Origin: JAVBLF01 sp031553675
GTDB taxonomy: Bacteria > Bacillota > Clostridia > Christensenellales > CALWSW01
Direction of reading: 5' to 3'
DNA: 10,855 bases
NCBI GenBank assembly: GCA_031553675.1
Contig: JAVBLF010000098.1
Coordinates: 1 to 10,855 of the forward strand
The position numbers and the translations under genes are program-made. Within the stretch, counting starts at the first letter, position 1. The number at the start of each line of letters is the position of its first letter. Shown here piece after piece: positions 6,546 through 10,855 of this stretch. Under the pieces are notes generated by a model, which saw only the letters and a program-made list of their open reading frames with translations, searched no databases and was not told where the DNA came from.

Positions 6546-6830
6546 CTTTTTGCTGCTGGAGTTTTTCCGCAAATCAATCACATGGAATGGCGAAAATGCA
6601 AGCTGTGCGTCTTCGAGTTCTTCGAGCGTTGGGCTGTCCGGCAGGGATTCGTAGAATCGATCCTCGATGTAGGCATGGTACTCGGTTGCGTCAACGAAGT
6701 ACACCTTGCATATCCGCGAAAACTCTTCATTCAGTGCTCGGCATTTTTCGTTGATGCCGTGCAGCCGGTATTCCTCGTTCATCAAGCAGCGTAGCTCATT
6801 CAGTCGGTCGTAGTGCTCGTTTCGTTGCAT
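6531..6830 (-). CDS. Prophage-encoded small acidic protein, unknown function
   Basis: I do not recognise this 99-residue protein. It starts MQRNEHYDRLNELRCLMNEEYRLHG, continues with a predicted helical stretch INEKCRALNEEFSRICKVYF, and has an acidic centre YESLPDSPTLEELEDAQLAF. There is no membrane segment. The N-terminal half looks capable of forming a short coiled coil. The ATG at 6830 is preceded by GAGGGGGT, 3 bases upstream; the frame stays open 11 codons further but without a better site. The gene has its own terminator (6516-6545), and upstream lies a structured leader with a strong leftward promoter (7270-7298). Its placement between the attachment scar and the RNA-like region suggests a self-contained accessory unit. 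Confidence 0.6.
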   Translation of the reverse strand: MQRNEHYDRLNELRCLMNEEYRLHGINEKCRALNEEFSRICKVYFVDATEYHAYIEDRFYESLPDSPTLEELEDAQLAFSPFHVIDLRKNSSSKKAAGL

Positions 6831-6870
6831 AATACCCCCTCGGCATTTTCTTGCAGTCGCCAAAAGGGTA

Positions 6871-7064
6871 CATAAAAGGCGGCTGCGGCTTCCATCCTGA
6901 CAACCAGTAAAGCAGCGTAGAGGTGCGCGCCAACGGATGGCGCGCAGCCTCCAGAGGCTACCCTACCGGAGCAGCAAAAGGCGCGTGTAGGCCGAAAATC
7001 GATAACGATCTTCGTCGAACCCCACGCGCATTATCATCAGGATAAAGCCGCCACGCCGCCTATG
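6871..7064 (-). ncRNA. Highly structured RNA domain (long-range closing helix with two inner arms)
   Basis: Flanks 190 bases apart pair: CATA with TATG (6871-6874/7061-7064), GGCGGC with GCCGCC (6878-6883/7055-7060), GCGGCTT with AAGCCGC (6885-6891/7045-7051) and ATCCTGA with TCAGGAT (6894-6900/7037-7043). That is 20 Watson-Crick pairs in three helices split by small internal loops, plus the outer four. Inside are a 9-bp hairpin TGCGCGCCA/TGGCGCGCA (6924-6932/6938-6946) extended by GAGG/CCTC, and an arm GCGCGTG/CACGCGC (6981-6987/7023-7029) enclosing a stem at 6993-7014. The A6997-C7010 mismatch becomes a U-G pair if transcribed leftward, and a strong leftward promoter lies upstream, so the leftward strand is favoured. 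It ends about 40 bases before the 99-codon ORF. I cannot match it to a known riboswitch or ncRNA family. Confidence 0.55.
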
Positions 7065-7074
7065 AGCCGTCCTA

Positions 7075-7113
7075 TTGTTCCAAACTGCGCGGGACGTTTG
7101 CGGGGCGGAACAA
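7075..7113. other. Hairpin linking the two structured domains
   Basis: TTGTTCC (7075-7081) pairs with GGAACAA (7107-7113), with AAAC/GTTT (7082-7085/7096-7099) stacked inside. It overlaps the -35 box of the rightward promoter at 7098-7126. Confidence 0.45.
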
Positions 7114-7126
7114 AGTTTGATATACT
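7098..7126 (+). promoter_or_regulatory. Rightward promoter ahead of the 7134-7244 RNA domain
   Basis: The -35 box TTGCGG (7098-7103), a 17-base spacer and the -10 box TATACT (7121-7126) predict an RNA start near 7132-7134, exactly at the 5' strand of the closing helix below. The -10 is embedded in an inverted repeat TTTGA-TATAC-TCAAA (7116-7130) that could be a repressor site. Confidence 0.6.
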
Positions 7127-7132
7127 CAAAAC

Positions 7133-7245
7133 GGGTCGTGACGCTCCGAAAGGAGTTGCATAGGGTCGATGCTTAACGGTAGCGCCCTGTGTTTAGACGA
7201 GAAGTGGAAAGTTTAGCGGCAGACCACTTTCGTCCGTCACGGCCT
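7133..7245 (+). ncRNA. Promoter-driven compact structured RNA
   Basis: The segment folds as a closed junction. A 10-bp closing helix pairs GGTCGTGACG (7134-7143) with CGTCACGGCC (7235-7244). Directly next to it is CTCC-GAAA-GGAG (7144-7155), a GNRA tetraloop hairpin. A middle arm pairs GCATAGGG (7158-7165) with CCCTGTGT (7185-7192). A long arm pairs GACGAGAAGTGG (7196-7207) with CCACTTTCGTC (7224-7234) with one bulge, abutting the closing helix. The G-U pairs in the closing and middle helices and the GNRA loop exist only on the rightward strand, matching the rightward promoter that starts at its first base. No open frame and no strong terminator follow. It is not a family I recognise. It would be antisense to the 5' end of the leftward leader transcript. 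Confidence 0.55.
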
Positions 7246-7269
7246 CTTTAATTGCTGTCCGATGCCTCA

Positions 7270-7298
7270 ATTATAGTAGATTGGTCGATCCCGGTCAA
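7270..7298 (-). promoter_or_regulatory. Near-consensus leftward sigma-A promoter
   Basis: Leftward reading gives -35 TTGACC (7298-7293), a 17-base spacer and a perfect -10 TATAAT (7275-7270), with a predicted start near 7263. The transcript would run about 430 bases through both structured domains, then the 99-codon ORF, and end at the terminator at 6516-6545: a complete unit of about 745 nt. Confidence 0.75.
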
Positions 7299-7299
7299 A

Positions 7300-7400
7300 C
7301 ATACGATTTGCAATCATATACTTTTCTTTATTTACATTCTATAAACAAGCGGGGATCTTTCATCGTCCATAGCATTACTTTGCAAAATAATTGAAGTTAC
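7300..7400. other. AT-rich spacer without a gene
   Basis: Base composition changes sharply here from GC-rich to AT-rich. I see no coding frame or strong stem. It marks the left border of the cargo block. Confidence 0.5.
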
Positions 7401-7430
7401 TTGAGTATTTGTAGTTGGATGTGATATTAT
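7401..7430 (+). promoter_or_regulatory. Promoter of the TcmP gene
   Basis: The -35 box TTGAGT (7401-7406) is followed after 18 bases by -10 TATTAT (7425-7430), preceded by TG one base upstream (extended -10). The predicted start is near 7437, leaving a leader of about 48 bases. Confidence 0.6.
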
Positions 7431-7484
7431 TCATGATAAAAGTTGCGTTCTCGCATTTCCTGCTATAGATTATTTGGAGGCATC

Positions 7485-8564
7485 ATGGTTAAACTATCTG
7501 ACAATCATCCCGAAAAGTGGGCCAAAAGTAACCATTCAAAAGTAAAACACATTTTATTGGAGAAATATATTGGCGCTTGGGTGCGGGTTATTGGCAAATG
7601 GAGTAGACAACTGCTTTATGTCGATGGATTTGCAGGTCGTAACGAATACATTGATGGTTCTCCTGGTTCTCCTTCTATAGCGATCAATACTTTCGCACAA
7701 ATTAGCAACTTAAATTCGGAAGTGATTTGCTTCTTTGTCGAGAACGATAAAGAAAATTTCTCGAATTTAAAGAAAACCATTGAACAACACGAACTCCCTG
7801 AAAATGTGAAGGCACACTGCAAAAACGATAGATTTGATACTGCAATTAACACACTCCTTGATCGTTTTGATGAACGCCACGTAATTCTGCCATCGTTTTA
7901 CTTTATTGATCCATTCGGTTACACGGGCATACCATTTTCTACAATTCAAAGATTGTTAAGCAAACAAAAATCTGAGGTTTTTATCAACTTTATGATAAGG
8001 GATGTTCATCGGTTTTTGACACATCCTAATCAAGGTATGAATTTTGATGAGCTGTTCGGCTGTAGTAATTGGAAGGATTTAATTGATGAAAAAGAACGAA
8101 GAAATGCCCTGCTAAGTTTTTACATCAATAGGCTGCTTTTAGATACAGGAGCAAAGTATTGCATTCCCTTTAAATTCTGCGAAGATGAGAAAAACAGCGA
8201 AATATATTACATGATTTATGCAACTGGTCATTTTAAAGGGTTAGATATAATGAAGGATATTATGGCTAAACAGAATGCAAATTTTGCTTTTTTGGGGCCG
8301 AAAGAATATGAATACCAACAGACACGGTACACAACTTTGTATAATAACGAGGAAGAACAAGTTCGCAATATGATCCTGAATGAATATAAGGGTAAAATTA
8401 TCGGGTTTGATGCCTTACGTGAAGAAACTTGGTATTTGCCTATTGCAAGGACTACTTACAATAAAGTATGCAGGGCTTTGGAAAAAGAGGGTTCAATCAG
8501 AGTTAATAGAATTTCATCGGCAAAAACTGGAATTAAGGAGAAAGATCAAATAGTAATTCCATAA
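7485..8564 (+). CDS. tcmP: Three-Cys-motif partner protein, TcmP family
   Basis: The 359-residue protein matches the TcmP family, known for sitting beside three-cysteine-motif proteins. Key stretches are NHPEKWAKSNHSKVKHILLEKYI near the start, YVDGFAG at 45-51, FVEND at 84-88, FIDPFGYTGIPF at 140-151 and VFINFM soon after. These line up in order with class I SAM-methyltransferase motifs (glycine-rich loop after an acidic strand, acidic residue at the next strand end, D-P-F-G near a DPPF/Y site). A methyltransferase-like fold is my inference; the family's activity is not established to my knowledge. The C-terminal ~70 residues resemble a winged helix. The ATG at 7485 was chosen for GGAGG four bases upstream. 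The gene is AT-rich unlike its flanks, and a three-cysteine protein follows 55 bases downstream. Confidence 0.85.
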   Translation: MVKLSDNHPEKWAKSNHSKVKHILLEKYIGAWVRVIGKWSRQLLYVDGFAGRNEYIDGSPGSPSIAINTFAQISNLNSEVICFFVENDKENFSNLKKTIEQHELPENVKAHCKNDRFDTAINTLLDRFDERHVILPSFYFIDPFGYTGIPFSTIQRLLSKQKSEVFINFMIRDVHRFLTHPNQGMNFDELFGCSNWKDLIDEKERRNALLSFYINRLLLDTGAKYCIPFKFCEDEKNSEIYYMIYATGHFKGLDIMKDIMAKQNANFAFLGPKEYEYQQTRYTTLYNNEEEQVRNMILNEYKGKIIGFDALREETWYLPIARTTYNKVCRALEKEGSIRVNRISSAKTGIKEKDQIVIP

Positions 8565-8567
8565 AGC

Positions 8568-8596
8568 TTGACAGCAGAACAATTGTTTGGTATTGT
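8568..8596 (+). promoter_or_regulatory. Internal promoter with palindromic spacer
   Basis: A perfect -35 TTGACA (8568-8573), a 17-base spacer and -10 TATTGT (8591-8596) lie between the two cargo genes. The spacer holds a perfect 10-base palindrome AACAATTGTT (8578-8587), a possible repressor site. The second gene may thus be expressed on its own as well as with tcmP. Confidence 0.5.
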
Positions 8597-8619
8597 TGAT
8601 TTATAAGGGGGTGAGTACC

Positions 8620-9402
8620 GTGAAAGAGATCATACGGAAGAGCCTTTTATACAAGACAGGTGTTGAATACGGCGACTATACGATTAATCACGCATTTGGT
8701 TGCTCACACGGGTGCAAATACCCATGTTACGCTTTCTTAATGGCTAAGCGGTTTGGCAAAGCGAAAACTTACGAACAGTGGTGTGAACCGTCTTTGGTTT
8801 CGAATGCGGTCGAGCTCTTAAAAAAAGAAATCCCGGCGAAACGTTCGAAAATAGACTCGGTACATCTGTGTTTTTCTACAGATCCATTTATGTTTCGCTA
8901 TCCAGAAATTTGTGATATGAGCATTAAACTCATTCGAATCTTAAATGAAAGCGATATTTCTTGTACTGCGCTTACAAAGGGCGTTTTTCCCGCAGAGTTA
9001 TTAGATACTGATCGGGCTATGAATCGATATGGCATTACGCTCATTTCATTAAATGAGGATTTTCGAATAGAGTATGAACCAGGTTCTGCTCCATATGAAA
9101 TGCGTCTGGCATCGCTTCGCCAACTGCACGATGCGGGATTCAAGACATGGGTAAGTATCGAGCCTTATCCGACACCTAATATCTTGGAACAAGATTTTGA
9201 TGAAATATTGAATGCTATTAGTTTTGTTGATAGAATTATATTCGGGAAACTTAATTATAATCCGCTTGTGACAAAATTCCCGGATCGTAAGAACTTTTTC
9301 ACCACCTTAGCGTATAGAGTTATTGAGTTTTGCGAACACAACCGAAAGGAATATCACATAAAGGATGGCACTTTGGTTGAAAATAATATTAACCCGTTTT
9401 AA
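8620..9402 (+). CDS. SPL-like three-cysteine (radical-SAM-type) protein, partner of TcmP
   Basis: The 260-residue protein resembles the spore photoproduct lyase/COG1533 branch of radical-SAM proteins. It has INHAFGCSHGCKYPCYA with cysteines 28, 32 and 36, then LCFSTDPFM at 83-91 (like the SPL T-D-P-Y stretch), LTKG at 118-121 and WVSIEPYPTPN further on, as expected along a radical-SAM barrel. The spacing is CX3CX3C because of an extra Pro35; the usual radical-SAM motif is CX3CX2C. Iron-sulfur and SAM binding are inferred. The GTG at 8620 is preferred because AAGGGGGTGA (8605-8614), nearly a full anti-16S match, lies five bases upstream; a TTG 11 codons earlier has no site. It follows tcmP, the usual partner of this type of protein. 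Substrate unknown. Confidence 0.8.
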   Translation: MKEIIRKSLLYKTGVEYGDYTINHAFGCSHGCKYPCYAFLMAKRFGKAKTYEQWCEPSLVSNAVELLKKEIPAKRSKIDSVHLCFSTDPFMFRYPEICDMSIKLIRILNESDISCTALTKGVFPAELLDTDRAMNRYGITLISLNEDFRIEYEPGSAPYEMRLASLRQLHDAGFKTWVSIEPYPTPNILEQDFDEILNAISFVDRIIFGKLNYNPLVTKFPDRKNFFTTLAYRVIEFCEHNRKEYHIKDGTLVENNINPF

Positions 9403-9428
9403 ATGCTGAATGGGTTATATAGAATTTA

Positions 9429-9469
9429 GAATATGAGCTTCTCGTATGTTTTAGCGAGGGCTCATATTC
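9429..9469. terminator. Strong hairpin between convergent cargo and lysis genes
   Basis: GAATATGAGC (9429-9438) pairs perfectly with GCTCATATTC (9460-9469), and CTCG/CGAG (9441-9444/9455-9458) pair inside. It sits between the three-cysteine gene stop (9402) and the holin stop (9497). T runs are poor on both sides, so it is a probable rather than certain terminator; it also marks the right border of the AT-rich block. Confidence 0.5.
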
Positions 9470-9496
9470 GTATAATTCTATTATGCGCAAATTCTG

Positions 9497-9883
9497 TTAG
9501 CTATATGCAATTGACCTCTTTTGCTTCAAAACTGCTTTTTCAACCAATGCGTGAATCAACCCTTCAAGCTCGACGCCCACGCTGCCGAGCAATTCAGCCG
9601 CCGGATCGTCAACCAACGCCTTTACGCGCTCCAATGCCATACCTTTAAGTTCCTCGACCTGTGTTTTCGTAAGCTTGCCGTTACCTTCTTTCTTCCAACG
9701 CTCCACGATGTCTTGCTGCAACGCCGCAACGGTAGCGTTCGTTGCCGTTTCAAGGCGCGCCAGACTCAGGTTGATCTTCTCGTTCTTGATCTTGCTCTGC
9801 ACAAAGGCGACGAGGAGCGTCACCGCACCGGTTGCGATGGCGACGGCCAGAGTCGTCACGACTTCCATGATCATGTTTTCCAT
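9497..9883 (-). CDS. Phage holin, LLH family
   Basis: The 128-residue protein has one N-terminal membrane helix (about residues 7-28, VVTTLAVAIATGAVTLLVAF) followed by a charged helical region with QSKIKNEKINLSLARLE and a C-terminal LLGSVGVELEGLIHALVEKAV. This layout and the C-terminal pattern fit the LLH holin family of Gram-positive phages, which open the membrane so the endolysin can reach the wall. The ATG at 9883 is preceded by repeated AAGG units (about 9884-9898) giving several overlapping ribosome binding sites. It is the last of three leftward lysis genes, and a pair of mutually exclusive hairpins lies just ahead of it. Confidence 0.8.
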   Translation of the reverse strand: MENMIMEVVTTLAVAIATGAVTLLVAFVQSKIKNEKINLSLARLETATNATVAALQQDIVERWKKEGNGKLTKTQVEELKGMALERVKALVDDPAAELLGSVGVELEGLIHALVEKAVLKQKRSIAYS

Positions 9884-9898
9884 ACCTTCCTTCCTTCC

Positions 9899-9956
9899 TT
9901 ATTTCAATTACTGGGGCGAAAATGAAATAAGCGGGGCGTATGACCTCGCTTATTTC
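9899..9956 (-). promoter_or_regulatory. Alternative hairpins ahead of the holin gene (possible attenuator)
   Basis: In the leftward RNA, GAAATAAGCG (9956-9947) can pair with CGCTTATTTC (9933-9924), a perfect 10-bp stem just after the upstream stop codon. The same downstream arm can instead pair, at 9930-9923, with TGAAATAA (9906-9899), which abuts the holin ribosome binding site. The two structures exclude each other. Confidence 0.5.
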
Positions 9957-9964
9957 GATTTACG

Positions 9965-10243
9965 TTACTTATCCAGCCCGTCCAGGCGCTTGTGCGCTTG
10001 TTTGGCAGATTCTTCGACGCGCGTCACGCGCTCTGTCAGAACGTCAAACTCCTTCTTCTGCGCGCGTTGCTCGACGCGAATTTCATCCACGCCGCGCTTG
10101 ATGTACTCCACATCAGTACGCAAGAGCGCGTCCGCTGCCGCCTCTGAATGCGTCTGCGATTTCTGCGTGCGGGCAAAACCCAGCCATCCCAAAAGCACCC
10201 CGCTCAATGCCGACAAGACACTGATGATCGGCGTCCACTCCAT
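9965..10243 (-). CDS. Small phage membrane/coiled-coil protein of the lysis module
   Basis: The 92-residue protein begins with a membrane helix (about residues 4-23, TPIISVLSALSGVLLGWLGF) followed by a long heptad-patterned coiled coil with VEYIKRGVDEIRVEQRAQKKEFDVLTERV. It sits between the endolysin and holin genes, so it is probably a lysis accessory such as a holin partner or anti-holin; this is inferred from position and topology. It looks like XhlA-type proteins turned around, since those carry the membrane helix at the C-terminus. The ATG at 10243 is favoured because GGTGGTGA stands just upstream at a good effective spacing; another ATG four codons earlier is possible. The gap from the endolysin stop is 22 bases. 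Confidence 0.65.
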   Translation of the reverse strand: MEWTPIISVLSALSGVLLGWLGFARTQKSQTHSEAAADALLRTDVEYIKRGVDEIRVEQRAQKKEFDVLTERVTRVEESAKQAHKRLDGLDK

Positions 10244-10265
10244 TGTCACCACCATACCTTCCGCA

Positions 10266-10855
10266 TCATTTTTTGATCTTGATGAACTGGTCGAACATGT
10301 ATCCGGACACGGGCGCATCGCCGATCAGCGTCACCACACGCGACCAGCCGCCGCTTCGTTCGCCAATGACAAGCGGCTGTCCCTTATCAACGCTACCGAG
10401 GATGGTGCCATTCGGCTTCTGCCGAATCTTCACTTCGTCGCCGATGCATTCGCCAAGCTGCTCCGTGATGACGGCTTTCGCTGTTTCCTCGCGAAGCCGC
10501 GCCACAGCAACGATCGCGGCTCCGTAGAGGTCAATGCTTGTCCGGACAACGCCGTACTTGGTGCCGCGCGCGTGGATCATCGTTTCAGGGCTTTCGACCA
10601 GTGCGACGTGTGTAATCTTGTTCCAGCCATCGCGTGAATCGCTCGTGCGGATGAACACGATGTCGCCCGGCATGGGCGTGTACCCTTGCTTTACGAGCGT
10701 CGCAATGCTGGTGAGCTGCTTTCCGAGTACGCCTGTCGATGCCGGGTAGATCAGGTCAAGCCCCTTGTCGTAGACCAGGTAGCAGCTCGTGTTGTTCTCG
10801 GTCTGGAACGTGTAGCCCGCGTCGGCAAAAGCCCTATCGACCAACGAAGAGCAAT
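10266..10855 (-). CDS. NlpC/P60 endolysin with SH3 domain, 5' end outside the window
   Basis: The visible 195 residues start at the edge with CSSLVDRAFADAGY, which matches the active-site (D)CSxLV motif of NlpC/P60 cysteine peptidases; the first codon in view is that Cys (10853-10851). Further signs are MPGDIVFI, THVALVE carrying the catalytic His, and METMIHARG-like SPETMIHARG with the third polar residue. After a linker, the C-terminal ~60 residues form a bacterial SH3-type wall-binding domain (VKIRQKPNGTILGSVDKGQPL, then WSRVV and GYMFDQFIKI). It would cut peptidoglycan stem peptides at the end of the lytic cycle, released by the holin. It is the first of three leftward lysis genes in view. 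Confidence 0.87.
   Translation of the reverse strand, partial: CSSLVDRAFADAGYTFQTENNTSCYLVYDKGLDLIYPASTGVLGKQLTSIATLVKQGYTPMPGDIVFIRTSDSRDGWNKITHVALVESPETMIHARGTKYGVVRTSIDLYGAAIVAVARLREETAKAVITEQLGECIGDEVKIRQKPNGTILGSVDKGQPLVIGERSGGWSRVVTLIGDAPVSGYMFDQFIKIKK

Larger units (their letters stand above)
6359..10855. mobile_element. Left end of a tRNA-Arg-integrated prophage, continues past the right edge
   Basis: The element begins at the tRNA-Arg 3' fragment and holds a phage lysis module (endolysin, membrane/coiled-coil protein, LLH holin) plus an AT-rich cargo block. No integrase, repressor or structural gene is in view. By the geometry of tRNA integration, the reconstituted full tRNA-Arg and probably the integrase should lie at the far right end. 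An integrative element other than a phage is possible but the lysis genes argue against it. Confidence 0.75.

Noticed and set aside
6249..6794. 181-codon rightward open frame across the tRNA fragment
   Set aside because: It reads through a terminator, the tRNA remnant, another terminator and the antisense of the 99-codon ORF, and has no ribosome binding site.
6796..6873. 25-codon leftward ORF (MYPFGDCKKMPRGYYATKRA...) overlapping the start of the 99-codon ORF
   Set aside because: The sequence looks somewhat protein-like and could couple translation, but it has no ribosome binding site and is too short to support.
6910..7030. CRISPR array or repeats
   Set aside because: The repeated GC-rich motifs are inverted and pair as RNA helices. 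There are no regularly spaced direct repeats and no cas genes.
8587..8619. Earlier TTG start for the three-cysteine protein
   Set aside because: It lacks a ribosome binding site, and the extra 11 codons overlap the promoter -10 and the ribosome binding site of the GTG at 8620.
9675..10637. 320-codon rightward open frame over the lysis module
   Set aside because: It is antisense to the holin, coiled-coil protein and endolysin genes, all of which have family features and ribosome binding sites.

Overview
The window looks like a chromosomal segment of a fairly GC-rich member of the Bacillota, probably Clostridia. It runs into the left end of a prophage that continues past the right edge. The host call rests on strong AGGAGG-type ribosome binding sites, consensus sigma-A promoters, a 3D-domain (YocH/YabE-type) cell-wall protein, the UPF0237/UPF0210 gene pair, an oligoendopeptidase F, and an LLH-family holin with an NlpC/P60 endolysin in the phage part. 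No genus can be named from the sequence alone.

Bases 1-6310 are ordinary chromosome. A 3D-domain protein (5' end off the window) reads right, followed by an intergenic patch with three stacked stem-loops. Two short leftward operons come next: ACT-domain protein then UPF0210/DUF711 protein (promoter at 2849-2877), and UspA-like protein then VOC-fold protein (promoter at 3965-3993). A rightward pair then follows: oligoendopeptidase F and a small acidic protein of unknown function. A terminator at 6279-6308 belongs to a leftward tRNA-Arg gene of which only the 3' part survives.

That tRNA-Arg(ACG) 3' fragment (6314-6358, with encoded CCA) is read as the attachment-site scar of a tRNA-integrating element. 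The prophage occupies about 6359 onward. Its visible end contains, left to right: repeats that could be integrase arm sites; a leftward 99-codon ORF with its own terminator; a 375-bp stretch dense in long, well-paired stems with a promoter on each strand; an AT-rich two-gene cargo block (7300-9480); and a leftward lysis module (NlpC/P60-SH3 endolysin, small membrane/coiled-coil protein, LLH holin). No integrase is visible, so it and the reconstituted tRNA-Arg are expected beyond the right edge.

The most interesting parts are the cargo block and the RNA-like region. The cargo pairs a TcmP-type protein carrying motifs that resemble a SAM-dependent methyltransferase with a spore-photoproduct-lyase-like three-cysteine protein whose spacing is CX3CX3C rather than the radical-SAM CX3CX2C. 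It sits between the lysis genes and the attachment site, where prophages often carry fitness or defence genes. Beside it, 6871-7244 encodes a long-range helix of 20 base pairs plus several further domains. A near-consensus leftward promoter (7270-7298) would make a structured leader of about 430 nt for the 99-codon ORF, and a rightward promoter (7098-7126) would make a short RNA antisense to the 5' part of that leader.
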